Source: Pyropia haitanensis | Lineage: Eukaryota > Rhodophyta > Bangiophyceae > Bangiales > Bangiaceae | Direction of reading: 5' to 3' | DNA: 64,000 nt | Assembly: GCA_008729055.1 (NCBI GenBank) | Contig: SDUX01000003.1 | Coordinates: 868,001 to 932,000, forward strand | Part shown: piece by piece, positions 11,279 to 22,695 of the stretch | Position numbering within the stretch: the stretch's first letter is position 1 | Layout of the letters: the number at the start of each line of letters is the position of its first letter | Made by a program: the position numbers and the translations under genes | The notes under the pieces: generated by a model | Seen by the model: the letters and a program-made list of their open reading frames with translations, nothing else | Databases searched by the model: none | Told to the model about the DNA's origin: nothing

Positions 11279-12502
11279 CCCGATGGGGGAACAGTGGGGT
11301 GGGTGGGTGGAGGGGCTAGGGGACGAGCGGCTGTGCCCCGGGGGTGGCAGAGCGGGCCAAGCATAGGGGGGCAGATGGAGGGATGAGCCCGCGGCGAGAC
11401 CGCGCCCTTGTCCCCGGAGCGTCCGGACGCGACGCACACCCGGTGTCGACTGTGGGTACCCCACGCCCGTGGCGACCCGTGTACCAACTATAGACTCGAG
11501 ATTGCTTGTGGGGGGTGACGGCGTCGCGGACGCGTCACGTCGTTGACTGTTGTTTTGTCTTCCTCAACGGTGGCTTTTGTTGATTGTTTACTTTGGGTCG
11601 CTCCCCATCTCGCTGCTGTGCTGGTGCGGGGTCGTGTCTTGTGTGTGGGAAGCGCAGTCCCCACCGCTCGGCAGACCTGATCGCATCTTGCCGTGGACTC
11701 GAGGGTCGATGCCCATGTCGGCTGCTGCGTTGATGGGCCCCTCCCACGCACCCAGTGGACCAAGCACCCGCAAACACTGACGCGAGGGAGTCCCCAGATC
11801 GTCTGAGCAGAAACGTTTCGGGTCTCTTGGTGGAGGCACTTCAACTCCGCGCAATCCGACAGCCCCACCCGTGACGCTTCCGCTCGTACAAGACGTGCAG
11901 TGACGCCGGATCGAATCTGTCTTTTGCAACAGAATGTGTCAGTGACCAGGCAAACAGCCGGTCAAGGCCAAACACTGCCACAAGGAGCGTCAGAAACTGT
12001 CGGTCACTGAACAAGACATCTGTTTTTTTTAATTGTTGTTGATGGGCAGCGCCGCCTCGTCCGAGTCGACGCCAACACCGAGTCCCACACCCGCCCACCG
12101 GTGCCACACCCGACCAGCATCGCGCACAGACCACACCAATATACACGCACAAAAAAGTCGGGCGTGACGGCCAGGGGCGGCAACCGCCGGCGGCCAATGG
12201 CCGATGGGCGGCCGCCGCTGCCACGCCCGTGGGAGTGGCCGCCACGGCACCGGCGGGCGTCTCCCTCCCTTGGCGTGTCGCCGCCACCCCACGGTCGACG
12301 GCACGCAGCGGCGGCCACGACGGCAGCGTCGCAGACTCGGGCTGCCGCCGCTCTGCGGCTGGTCTCGCCCCCGCCCACCCTCCCCCTGTCGCCGCCGCGG
12401 CGGCGGTGTCGGCGGTCCCTGCCGGCACGTTTCACGACGGGCGTGTGCCGCCGCCACGCGGTCGTTCCGACCCCACCGCCGCGGCCACGGGCGGTGGCGG
12501 CA

Positions 12503-12539
<37 letters not shown>

Positions 12540-14101
12540 GCCACCCGCGGTGGCCGCGCGGGCCGTTTGGCCGGCCGGCAGCCGCCCCGCAGACCGCTGG
12601 CGGTGGCGGCTAGCGCCGCGGTAAGAGGCAGCTGCCATTCCCCCCCCCGCGGGGTCTGGTGGGACCCGTGCACGGCCACGCGGGAGTGGTAGCGTCGGCC
12701 GATTTGGTGTGGGGGTGGACCACCCCGCGTCGTTTGCACTCGAGGGACGGACGGCGGGACGCCGCGGCGCGCGGCCAAGGCAACGGGACAGCCACGGCAG
12801 GAGAGAAATCCGGCACACAGAGACGACTTTGTGATGGCCATGCCACACGCGTACTGTTTGGCCGACGGACGCGAGCAGGCAACAACCGAGACAGCATGCG
12901 GTGCGCGCGGCGGATGAGACAGCCGGCACCATTCGTTTGTGTACACCCTACCGCTACGTGTATCGGTGGGCGACGAGGACTTGCACCGTGCAACTCCAGA
13001 CATTCCAATCCGACGGGTCGCGTGGTATGTAACGCCCCCCACTCCCGTGCGAGCCACTCCCGCCAACGTGGCCGTGCCAGACCGGATCCGCAGCCGCCCC
13101 GTTTCAAAATTCAAACCGGGCGCTGCCCCACCGCCCCCGCACGGGAGTCCACCCCCCCCCCCCCCCCCCCACGGCCGCCGCCGCACTCCCTTTCCGTGGG
13201 ACGGGTCCCCCCCCCCCCCCCACCCCCCACCCCCCCCCCCCCCCCCAACCAGCGTCTGCACCAGCCACCCGGCGTCCCCCCCCCCCCCCCAACCCTCCCC
13301 CCACCCCGCGGCCCCATCGTTCCACTGCCGCCCGCCGCGCCGCGGCGGCGACCGTTTCGCCGCCCGTCGCGGTTCCCTCGCCGCCCGTCGCGGTTCCCTC
13401 GCCGCGCGTCGCCGCCGCCGCGCGGCGGCCGCCGCGGCCACACGCCGGCCGCCGCGGGCGGCGCGCGTCGGGGGGCACGCTCAACGCCCCCCCCCCCCCC
13501 CCCGCCCCCCCCCCCCCCCCCCCCCCCCCACGCCGCCCTTCCCAAACCCACCCGCACGCGCCCCCACCCGCCGCCGCCGTCGCTGCGCGGCCGCCGCCGC
13601 CGCCGCGGGGCCGTCCACGCGGCCGCCGCGGCCGCCGCCGCCGACGCGGCACGCGCGGGGCGGCGGCGGCGGCGGCGGCGGCTGGCGGCGGCGGCGGCCG
13701 CCGCGGGGCGCCGCCGCGCCGCGTTTTCCCGCTCTGCGGCCGCCGCCCGCGCCGGGCGCGGCCCGCTCGCTGGGGGTCCCCGCTCCCACCGCGGCCGACG
13801 GCGGCACGCCGTCTGCTCGGTGGGCGGACCCCCTCCCCCCCCCTGTGGTCTTGTTGCGCCGCGTCAACGGGTGGGCACTCCCACGCTGCCATTCGCCGCC
13901 CGCCGCAGGTGCTGGCGTCTCCGCCCTCTCTCCTCCACCCACACACCCTCTTGTTCCTGCTTCCCTCCTCTATCCCCCCCGCCCGCCCCGCGCCCCCCCC
14001 CCCCCCTCCCACCCCTTTTCCACCCCCCCCCCCCGCCCCCCCAATACTCCTTCCGCCCCCACCCCCGGTCACCCCCCCCCCCTCCGACTCCACCCCTGAC
14101 G
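11279..14101. other. Intergenic region upstream of kinesin
   Basis: 2.8 kb with no supported gene. About 11,480-12,030 is A+T-richer. Around 13,356-13,405 there is a 21-bp unit repeated about 2.5 times. From about 13,140 onward the plus strand carries repeated C tracts, most strongly just ahead of the kinesin start codon at 14,102. The long Pro/Arg frames here are by-products of these tracts. Confidence 0.45.
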
Positions 14102-14300
14102 ATGCCGGCCGACGCCCCCCCCCCGGGCGCCCCCCCCCCCCCCCCCCAACGCGGTCGCCATCCAAGTCGTCGTCCGCGTGCGCCCCCTCTCCCCCGCCGA
14201 GCGCGCCGCGGGCGCCGTTGGCGTCGTCACCCCCGACGCCCACGGCCGGACCGTCCGCCTCGCTTCCACCGCCACCGCCGCCGCCGCCGCCACCGCCGCC

Positions 14301-14332
<32 letters not shown>

Positions 14333-16506
14333 CGACGGCGGCGCCGGTGGCGGCGACCGCCAGTACTCCTTTGATGGCGTGTACGGGCCCGCCGCGACGC
14401 AGGCCGAGGTGTACGACGGCGTCGCGGCGCCGGTCGTGGACGAGGTCCTCCGCGGCTACAACTGTACGGTGTTTGCGTACGGCTCCACGTCGTCGGGCAA
14501 GACGCACACCATCCAGGGGGACGTGGCGCCGCCGGCCGCCACGGGCGGGCCCGCCGCCACGGCCGCCGCCGCCGCCGCCGCCGCGGCGGCGGCGGTGGCC
14601 GACGCGGGCGTCGTTGCGCCGGGCGCGGGGCTCATCCCGCGGGCGGTGGCGCACATTTTTGGCGCCCTCCGCGCCGCGGGCGGCGAGTGGAGCGTGCGCG
14701 TCAGCCACCTGGAGCTGTACAATGAGCAGATTACGGACCTGCTCGCGGTGGACGCTGCCGCTGCGGCCGAGGGGGGGGGTGGCCCCGGCGGTGGTGGTGG
14801 TGGTGGTGGTGGTGGTGGTGGTGGTGGTGGTGGTGCCGGTGGTGCCGGTGGTGGCGGCGGCGGCGGCGGGGGGGGTGCCGCGGGGGGGGGGGGGGTGGGC
14901 GACTCGCTGCGCATCTTTGACGACGCGGCCAAAGGCACGGTCGTCGCCGGCCTGACAGAGGTGGCCGTCGCGTCGGAAGGCGAGATCCTCTCCCTCCTCG
15001 CCGCGTCCGCGTGCCGCCGCCGCACCGCCGCGACGGCCGTCAACGCGCGGTCGTCCCGGTCGCACGCGGTGCTGACCATCACCACGCACGTCAAGTCGGC
15101 GTCGGCCAGCGGCGACGAGGGGCTCCTCAAAGTGGGCAAGCTCAACCTCGTGGACCTGGCCGGCTCGGAGAGCGTCGGCCGCTCGGGCGCGGTCGCCGCC
15201 CGCGCCCGTGAGGCTGGCAGCATCAACCAGTCGCTGCTGACGCTCGGGCGGGTCATCACCGCCCTCGTCGAGGGCGCCGCCCACGTGCCGTACCGGTCGT
15301 CCAAGCTCACCCGCCTCCTCCAAGACTCCCTCGGCGGCCGCACCAAGACCGTCATGGTCGCGACGGTCACCCCCGCCGCCGCGGCCGCCGACGAGACGGC
15401 GTGCACGCTCGATTACGCGACGCGTGCCAAGGCGGTCAAGAACCGGCCGACGGTGAACCGGCTCGTGTCGGCGGCGGCGCACCTGCGGGAGCTCGCCGCG
15501 GATAACGCGCGGCTCAGGGCGGCGCTCGACGCGACCGCCGCCCGCGCGGGCGGCGTCTACGTCCCCGCCGCCGCGTGGGCGGCCTACGCCGCCACCCGGG
15601 ACGTCTCTGCCGCCGCCGCGGAGCGGGCGGCCGCGGAGCGGGAGGCGGCGGCGGCGCGGCTCGCCGCGGCGGTCGCCGACGCGGCCGCGGCACGGCGGGT
15701 GGCGGCGGCGGCCGACGCGGCGGCGGCGCGGCTGGCGGGCCGGCTGGCCGAGGCGGCGGCCGAGGCGGACCGCCTGCGCGGGCGGCTGGGGGAGGTGGCC
15801 GCCGCGCGGGACGCGGCGGTGGGCGTCGCCACCGCCGCGGCGGCGACAGAGGTGGCGGCCGCCGCGGCGGCGGCGGAGGTGGTTGCCGCCGCCGACGCGG
15901 CGGTGGCGGACGTGGGCGCCCTCGCCGGGCGGCTCGCCGCGGCGGCCGCCGCGCGGGACGACACGGTCGCCGCCGCGGGCGCGCTCGCCGACGCTGTCAC
16001 CACCGCGGTGGGGGGGGTGGCCGACGCGCTCGCAGCCGCCGCGGCGGCCGCGGCCGCCGCCGCGGAGCGGGGCGCCGCCGCCGCCGCGCGGGAGGTGGCG
16101 GCCGCGTCCGACGCGGCGGCGACGGCAGAGGCGGCCGCGGCGGACGCGGCGGCCGCGGCGGCGGCGGGCGCCGACGCGGTCGCCGCCGCCGCCGCCGCCG
16201 CCGCCACCGACGCGGTCGCGGTCGACGCGGTGGCGGTCGACGACGCGGCCGCCGCCGCGGCGGGTGCCACCGCCGCCGCCGCCGCGGGCGCCGCCGCCGC
16301 CACCGCCGCCGCCGACGCGGTCACGGCGGCGGCGACCGCCGCGACGACGGCGGCGGCGACCGCCACCACCGCCGCCGACGCGGCCGCCGCCGCCGCCGCC
16401 GGCCGGACCACCACCACCGCCGCCACCACCCGTGCCACCACCACCGCCGCCGCGGCGACCGCCACGACCGCCGCGACGGCGGTCACCACCGCCGCCGCCG
16501 ACGCGA

Positions 16507-16538
<32 letters not shown>

Positions 16539-17584
16539 CGCGCCGCCGCCGCCACCGCCGCGCGGTCACTGGACGACGCGGTCGGCCGGGCGGTGACGGC
16601 GGCGACCGCGGCGGCGGCGGCGGCGACGGCCGAGTCGGCCGCCGCCGCCGCGGCGGCGACCGCGGCGGCAGACGCGGACGCGGCGGCGGCGGCCGACGCG
16701 GTCGTCCGGCGGGGCTTGGCACCCGCACGGGCGGCGGCGGCGGCGGCGGTCACCGCCGCCCGACGCGGGTCCGCGACGGTGGCGGCGTCGTCGACGGCGG
16801 CGGCGGCCGACGCGGCCGCCGCGGCAGACGCGGCGGCCGCCGCCGCCGACGCGCGGGCGGCGACCGCCGCGGCGGCCGCAACGGCCGCCGCAGACGCGGC
16901 GGCGGCCGCCGCCGCCGCCGCCACCAACGGTGCCGCCACCCGCACCACGGCGGCACGCACCACCGCCGAGGCGGTGGCGGCCGCCGCGGCGGCGGCGGCA
17001 GCGGCGGCGGCGGCGGCGGCGGCCGACGGGCGGCAGGCCGCCGCGCTCGGCGCCGCGTGCGCGGCGGACCAGGGGCGCCGCGCCGCCGCGGCGGCGGCGG
17101 TGGGCGTGGCCGCCGCGGGGGGGGGGCGCCTCGCCGCGGAAGCGGCGGTGGGGGAGGTTGCGGGGGGGGCCGCCGCCGTTGCGGGGGGGGGTGGACCCGG
17201 GGGGGGGGGGGGGGGGGGAGGGGGGGGTGCCCCGCCGCCAGTGGACCCTGGGGGGGGGTTGCCCGCGACCGACCCGGCGGTGGTGCGCCGCGTCGCCGCG
17301 TGGGCGGCCGCCGCCCGAGGCGACAATGACGACGGCGGCGGCGGCGGTGGCGGCGGTGGCGGTGGCGGCCGCGGCGGCGGTGACCGCCGCGGCGGCGGCG
17401 CCGCGGCGGCGGCACCGCCGCCGCCGCCGCCGCCGCGGCCGCCGTCGCCCCCCGCCGGCGGGGCGGATGAAAACGTGGCGCCCGCCGCGTCAACGGCGGC
17501 CGCCACCACCGCCGCCGCCCCCCCCCCCCCACCCCCCCCACCCCCACCGCTGCCGCCACGCCGCTGCCGCCGCCCGCACCCTGC

Positions 17585-17621
<37 letters not shown>

Positions 17622-17901
17622 AGTCGCCACCCCGCCGGCGGCGGCGGGCGCGCTCCCCACCCCCCCCCCCCCCCCTCCCCCCCAGCGGCCGCCACCGCCG
17701 CCACCGCCGTGCCGCCACGGGCGTCGACGCCGGCGTCGGCGGCGGCGGCGCCGCCGCCGCCGCCACGGTCGACCGCGTCAACGACGGCGGCGGTGGCGGC
17801 GGCGGCAGCGTCGACGGCACCGCCACCGGCTGGCCGCGGCCTCCGCCGGCCACGCGTTGCGCTCCGCCGTGCCGCGACGCTGCCGTCGCCGCCGCCGCCG
17901 A

Positions 17902-17932
<31 letters not shown>

Positions 17933-18227
17933 GGCGACAGCGGCCGCAGGGGGTGGTGGGGGGGGGGGGGGGGGGAGGGAGGCGCGCGGCTGGTGCCGCC
18001 GGTGGTGGTGGCGTGGACTGTGGGGTTGGGGGGGGGGTGCGTGGGGGGGGTCCCGCCGCCGCCGCCGCCGGCCGTGCCACCCGCCTGCGCGTGCCGCGGA
18101 CGCGGACGCTGCAGCCGCGGCTGCCGCAGGCGTGAGCCGCCGTCCCGGCCGCCGCGGCGGGGGGGGGACGCGCGCGTCCGCTGCCGCCGGCTGCTGTCGC
18201 CGGCGGCACTACTGGCAGCGGTGGTAG
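14102..18227 (+). CDS. Kinesin-5 (BimC/Eg5-type) motor with hyper-alanine stalk, frame break near start, 3' end uncertain
   Basis: Plus-end microtubule motor of the spindle. The motor domain opens with AIQVVVRVRPLSPAER and has P-loop AYGSTSSGKTHT, switch I NARSSRSH, switch II NLVDLAGSESV, and the blocks GRSGAVAARAREAGSINQSL, VPYRSSKLTRLLQDSLGGRT and KNRPTVN, which together point to kinesin-5. The ATG at 14102 starts MPADAPPPGAPPPPP but is one frame off the motor. Removing one base (or adding two) in the 18-base C run at 14130-14147 joins them. After the neck comes an alanine-dominated stalk of more than 500 residues. Beyond about 17,518 G/C runs appear to shift the frame several times, so the C-terminus, including any BimC box, cannot be fixed; a stop at 18,135 in another frame is an alternative. 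Motor identity is secure. Confidence 0.85.
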
Positions 18228-18345
18228 GGGGGGGGGGCCGCCGCCGGCTGGTGGGGGGGGGTGGAGGGGGAGGGGTGGGGGGGGGGGTGGGTGGGGGGGG
18301 GGACTGCGCGCCGCCCCCCCCCCCGTCGGCCGCGGGTGGCACGCG

Positions 18346-18388
18346 TTTTTTTTTTTTTTGTTGTTTTTTTTGTTGTTTTTTTTTTTTT
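18346..18388 (+). repeat. T-rich homopolymer tract
   Basis: About 43 bases of T broken only by a few G, standing alone in very G+C-rich DNA just after the kinesin frame closes. It may lie in the 3' untranslated region or mark a reverse-inserted poly(A) remnant. No flanking duplication was checked in detail. Confidence 0.6.
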
Positions 18389-18480
18389 CGCGTGCGTGCG
18401 TGCCGCCGCGGCGGTCGCGCGGCGGCGGCCGCGGCGGCGGCGGCCGCCCATTCCCCGCCCCGCGGGGGGTGCGGCGGGCG

Positions 18481-18660
18481 GGGCGGCCGCCCGCGCCGTG
18501 CCGCCGTCGTCGGCACTGCCGCCGCGCGGCGGCCGCGCGGCCGCCAGCCGACGCGCCGTGCCGCCGCCGGCGGCACTGCCGCCGCGCGGCGGCCGCGCGG
18601 CCGCGCGACGCCGCGCCGTGCCGCCGCCGTCGACACCGTCGCGCGGCGGCCGCGCGGCGG
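18481..18660 (+). repeat. Tandem repeat, three copies of a 60-bp unit
   Basis: Three consecutive 60-base units align at an exact 60-base period. Copies 1 and 2 are near-identical over the core GTGCCGCC...GCGGCGGCCGCGCGG, while copy 3 diverges in its middle. The period is divisible by three, so one frame would give a 20-residue repeat, but I see no reason to call it coding. Confidence 0.85.
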
Positions 18661-19571
18661 CGGTCACGGACCGGACGCGGCGGCGGGGACGCGCTCCCCC
18701 CCCCACCGCGCGTGTCCCCGCCGCCGCACCGCCGCCGCGGCAGGGGATTGCCAGCGCCACCCACCCCCCAGCGGCACCGCCGCGCGGGGCCGCCGGCACG
18801 ACCCCCGCCCGCCGCCCAAACCACCGCCGCGGACCGCGCGGACGCGCGCGGGTCAAGCCAGCCGCCGGCCACGCCACGCGACGCGACGCGACGCCACGCC
18901 GCGCCGCGCCGCCGCCGCCGCGCCGCGGTCGCGTGTGCCGCCGCCGCCGCCGCCCGCGGCGTCGCGGCGCGGCGGCGGGGTGCCGCGGCGGGCGGGCGGG
19001 CGGGCGGGCGGGCGTCGCCGCGGCGTTTGGGGGGGGGGGGGGTGCGGAGCGGCGGCGGCAGCCGCCGTCGCCGTTGCCGTTGCCGCCGCCGCTGCCGCTG
19101 CGGGGGGTGCCGTTGGCGGGGGGGGTGGCGGCCGCCGCCGTGGCGGCCCGCCCCCGCCGCCGTGTCGGCCGGTGGTGGCGTGCGGATGGGGAGGTGGGGG
19201 GGGGCGGCCGCCGCGGGCGTGGCGGGCTTGGCCGCCGCGCTGTGCGGTGCATTGGTGGGAGCGACGGGCGTGCGCGACGGCGCGGGTGCGGACGAGGGGG
19301 GGGGCGCGTAGGGTGGGCGTCACCGGGGAGGGTCAGCGCCATCACCGGCGGCTGGCGGTTTTGGTGTCCTGGTCAAGAGGCAGAGCTCCGTGTACGAGTC
19401 GCGGCGGATAGAGCCGAGTCATGGTCGGGGAGGAGACTCCCTGGCTGGGGAAACGCGGCGGCGGCGCCGCGACCATTGGCACAGACAGGCAATGAGACGT
19501 CCAAAAAAAAAAAAAAGAGAGAGCTCGCGAAAGAGTATACAAGCGACACCCCAGCCCAATGCGCGACTGTC

Positions 19572-19580
19572 TATAAAAGG
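19572..19580 (+). promoter_or_regulatory. TATA box oriented antisense to HSP90
   Basis: TATAAAAGG, a near-consensus TATA element, lies 79 bases beyond the HSP90 stop codon and faces into HSP90 on the opposite strand. No plus-strand gene is supported downstream until 22,867. It could drive an antisense transcript or be chance. Confidence 0.35.
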
Positions 19581-19658
19581 CCGGGGTCCAACAGACAGGG
19601 AAGAAAAAAAGAGAAAGCATGACCACACACCCACCCGACTCTACACGTGGAGCACACC

Positions 19659-21941
19659 CTAGTCAACGTCCTCCATGCCGCCCGCGGCGGCACCCTCCTC
19701 CAGTGGGGGGAGCTCATCAAACACCTCGTCCGGCTTCTTCTCCTCGCCGCCAGCCTCCTCGTCGTCGTCAATCTGCAATCCGAGCATGAGCATCCGCTGG
19801 ATGCGGGTGGCAAACACGTGCGGCTCCTCCAGGCTAAAGCCGGATGTGAGCATGGCCGTGTCAAACAGCAGGCTCACCAGGTCCTTGACCGTCTTGTCCG
19901 TCTTGTCCGCTTCGACACGGCGGCGGAGCTCGCGGATGATCGAGTTGGTCGGGTTGATCTCGAGCGTCTTGCGGGAGCTCATGTACGTCGACAGCGAGTT
20001 GTCGCGCAGCGCCTGGGACGACATGATCCGCTCCATGTTGGCCGACCACCCATACTCACCCGTCACCAGGATGCACGGGGAGTCGGCCAGGCGGTCCGAC
20101 ACCACCACCTTTTCCACCTTGTCGCCGAGGTTCTCTTTCATCACCTCGCACAGCGTCTCGCACGCCTTGGCCTCCGCCTCCCGCGCCGCCTTCTCCTCCT
20201 CCGACTCCTCCAGCTGCATGTTCTCCTTGGTCGTGCACACCAACTTCTTCCCATCATACTCCTTGAGCTGCTGCACGCAGTACTCGTCAATGGGCTCCGT
20301 CATGTAAATGACCTCAAAGCCCTTCTTCTTGAGCTTCTCCAGGAAGGGCGCGTTCTCCACAGCCTTCTTGCTCGCGCCCGTAATGTAGTAGATGTTCTTC
20401 TGGCCGTCCTTCATGCGGCTCACATACTCCTTCAGGGAGGTCAGCTCATCAGGGGACTTGGTGGTGTTGTAGCGCAGCAGCTCGGCCAGCTTCTCGCGGT
20501 TCTGCGAGTCCTCGTGGATGCCCAGCTTCAGGTTCTTGGAAAACTGCTCGTAGAACACCTTGTAGTCCTCCTTGTTCTCCGCCGCCTCGGCAAACATGTC
20601 CATGCACTTTTTCACCAGGTTCTTCTTGATGACCTTGAGGATCTTGTTCTGCTGAAGCATCTCGCGCGACAGGTTCAGCGGCAGGTCCTCCGAGTCCACC
20701 ACACCCTTCACAAAGTTGAGGTACTCGGGGATGATGTCCTCGCAGTTGTCCATGATGAACACGCGCTTCACATACAGCTTAATGTTGTTCAGCTTCTTGC
20801 GCGGCTCAAACAGGTCAAACGGCGCGCGCTTGGGACAGAAAAGGATGGCGCGGAACTCGAGCTGCCCCTCGAGCGAGAAGTGCTTGACCGTCAGGTGCTC
20901 CTCCCAGTCGTTGGTGATGCTCTTGTAGAAGGACGCGTACTCCTCCTTGGTCACGTCCTCCGGCTTGCGCGTCCAGATGGGCTTGTTCTTGTTGAGCAGC
21001 TGCCACTCGTGCTCCTTCTCCTTGATCTTCTTCGTTTTCTTCTTCTTCTCGCCCGTCGCCGCGGCCGCCTCCTCCTCCGTCACGTCCTTCACCTCCTCCT
21101 CGTCGTCGACCTTGGCCGACTCGTCCTTGGCCTCCTCGTCATCCTTCTTCTCCTCCCCCTCGGCCGCAGACTCGTCCTTCTCCACCGTCTTTTCCTCATC
21201 CTCGTCGTCCACCTCCACCTCCTTCTCCACCTCCTTCTCCACCCACAGCTTGATGGGGTACTGGATGAACTCCGAGTGCTTCTTCACCAGGTCCTTGATG
21301 CGGCGCTCCTCCAGCCACTCCTGCTGGTCGTCCTTCAGGTGCAGCACCACGGCCGTGCCGCGGGTCAGCGCCGGGCCAGTGTCCTTGCGGATGGTGAACG
21401 AGCCGCCCGCCGACGACTCCCACACGTACTGCTCATCGTCATTGTGCTTGGTGTGGACAACCACATTGTCCGCCGCGAGGTAGGCAGAGTAAAAGCCGAC
21501 GCCAAACTGGCCAATCATGCTCACGTCAGCGCCCGCAGACAGGGCCTCCATGTAGCTCTTGGTGCCAGAGTTGGCAATCATGCCCAGGTTGTTGACCAGG
21601 TCGCCCTTGGTCATCCCCACCCCCGTATCCTGCAGCGTCAGCGTCTTGGCCGCCTTGTCCGCAATGATGCGAATCTCCATGGCCGCCTCCGTCTCCAGGA
21701 TGGACTTGTCGCTCAGCGACTGGTAGCGCACCTTGTTCAGCGCATCCGACGCGTTGGAGATGAGCTCACGCAGGAAAATCTCCTTGTTGGAGTAGACCGT
21801 GTTGATGATCAGCGACATCAGCTGGTTGATCTCCGCCTGGAACTGGTACGTCTCCGCCTCAGCGGCGGGGGCCGTGCCACCGGCAGCGGTCGCGTCAACG
21901 GTGGCCTCGACCGGGGCCGGGGGGGCCTCCGTGTCCGCCAT
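19659..21941 (-). CDS. HSP90: Cytosolic heat shock protein HSP90
   Basis: ATP-driven dimeric chaperone for kinases, receptors and other clients. A single intronless frame of 760 residues from ATG 21941. The N-terminal ATPase has [20 protein letters not shown], the catalytic segment [24 protein letters not shown], and [12 protein letters not shown] highly acidic and lysine-rich linker (about residues 225-300) follows, then the middle domain ([14 protein letters not shown]) and the C-terminal dimerisation domain. There is no signal or KDEL sequence, so it is the cytosolic type. It ends MEDVD, where the usual TPR-cochaperone docking tail is MEEVD. An N-terminal Ala/Pro/Glu extension and long linker explain the extra length over the usual 700-730. 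Codon use is less extreme than in its neighbours, as expected for a highly expressed gene. A heat-shock-element-like site is upstream. Confidence 0.98.
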   Translation of the reverse strand: MADTEAPPAPVEATVDATAAGGTAPAAEAETYQFQAEINQLMSLIINTVYSNKEIFLRELISNASDALNKVRYQSLSDKSILETEAAMEIRIIADKAAKTLTLQDTGVGMTKGDLVNNLGMIANSGTKSYMEALSAGADVSMIGQFGVGFYSAYLAADNVVVHTKHNDDEQYVWESSAGGSFTIRKDTGPALTRGTAVVLHLKDDQQEWLEERRIKDLVKKHSEFIQYPIKLWVEKEVEKEVEVDDEDEEKTVEKDESAAEGEEKKDDEEAKDESAKVDDEEEVKDVTEEEAAAATGEKKKKTKKIKEKEHEWQLLNKNKPIWTRKPEDVTKEEYASFYKSITNDWEEHLTVKHFSLEGQLEFRAILFCPKRAPFDLFEPRKKLNNIKLYVKRVFIMDNCEDIIPEYLNFVKGVVDSEDLPLNLSREMLQQNKILKVIKKNLVKKCMDMFAEAAENKEDYKVFYEQFSKNLKLGIHEDSQNREKLAELLRYNTTKSPDELTSLKEYVSRMKDGQKNIYYITGASKKAVENAPFLEKLKKKGFEVIYMTEPIDEYCVQQLKEYDGKKLVCTTKENMQLEESEEEKAAREAEAKACETLCEVMKENLGDKVEKVVVSDRLADSPCILVTGEYGWSANMERIMSSQALRDNSLSTYMSSRKTLEINPTNSIIRELRRRVEADKTDKTVKDLVSLLFDTAMLTSGFSLEEPHVFATRIQRMLMLGLQIDDDEEAGGEEKKPDEVFDELPPLEEGAAAGGMEDVD

Positions 21942-22447
21942 GGTGAGGACGGGGGTAGGGGGGGGGGACGTGACGATGGGGGGGGAGGGTGCGCACTACA
22001 GACGGGATGACGACGTTCAGGAGCGCCACACGGCGGGCAGCAGGGGAGCGCGTCTCCTCCGAGACGAAGAGCGCGGCGGGACAGAGCGGGGCGGTCGGCG
22101 TCGAGGGAGGCTGGCGAGTGCGGCGAGACAGCGACCCTGCTCAAAAATATGCGTGAGGACAAGGGCACAACTGCTGCGAGTGCTGGCAGGGGCTGCCTGC
22201 GGGCACGTCCCTGACCAATATGGGCGCACCAATGCCACACTGTCGTGCTGGGGGGGTGTCGCCGAATGGCTGCGGCCGCCCGAGTCCAGAGGCTTCGGCG
22301 GCCGCCGGTGGACCCGCGTGGCCGCCGCCGACGCGCCGTCCAGCCCGCCACAGCCGCCGAGACAGGGCTCTGGAGGGGGGGGCCGCCGCGGCCGGACGCC
22401 GGCGGTGACGCGCCGCGCCGTGACCGTGCCGTTTCGAGTCGGGTCGC

Positions 22448-22461
22448 GTCTAGAAGATTCC
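22448..22461 (-). promoter_or_regulatory. Heat shock element-like site
   Basis: GTCTAGAAGATTCC contains a perfect inverted pair AGAAG/ATTCC (nGAAnnTTCn) preceded by an imperfect third unit GTCTA in phase. It stands about 510 bases upstream of the HSP90 start codon. HSF binding is inferred from the pattern and the neighbour. Confidence 0.5.
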
Positions 22462-22687
22462 TCTTTCAAAACGATCGACCGCTGATGACCGGGCAACGGC
22501 CCGCTCGCGGTTGAGGAAGTACTCATGCAACGTGTCCACCATATGATTGGAGGATCATACCCGATCAGCCTGCCACCGTCACCGCAGGTGGCCTGAGAAT
22601 GCAGCTCCGCTGCTGCCGGTCAGCCGCTCACAAGCGTCGGTCGGCAAGCAAAACTGACGATCGTTTGGCAGTGGGATGAAGGGAGTC

Positions 22688-22695
22688 TATATTTA
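22688..22695 (+). promoter_or_regulatory. Candidate TATA box of the NDUFAF4-like gene
   Basis: TATATTTA lies 179 bases upstream of the ATG at 22867, in the correct orientation. The intervening leader becomes C/T-rich toward the start codon. Confidence 0.4.

Larger units (their letters stand above)
18228..19658. other. Region between kinesin and HSP90, low complexity
   Basis: Both flanking genes end toward this region, so it should hold two 3' untranslated regions. It contains the T tract, the 60-bp tandem repeat, a (GGGC)n stretch at about 18,988-19,013, and a strong plus-strand TATA box at 19,572. Long Arg/Pro frames here have no motifs and I do not call them genes. Confidence 0.45.

Noticed and set aside
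12659..14374. A 571-codon plus-strand frame upstream of kinesin
   Set aside because: Its length comes from C-rich tracts read as Pro and Arg. The kinesin start is explained better by the frame joined at 14,102.
18261..19622. A 453-codon frame across the 60-bp repeat
   Set aside because: It crosses a T tract, the tandem repeat and (GGGC)n with Arg/Pro/Ala content only, and lies where two gene ends converge.
19647..22010. A 787-codon open frame on the plus strand opposite HSP90
   Set aside because: It is the mirror of the HSP90 gene and arises from codon bias; it is rich in Leu, Val and His runs with no domain.
22255..22445. tRNA-like signals (GCCGAATGG and TTTCGAGTC)
   Set aside because: The A-box-like and B-box-like parts are about 170 bases apart, the T-stem does not pair, and no acceptor stem or anticodon arm can be drawn.
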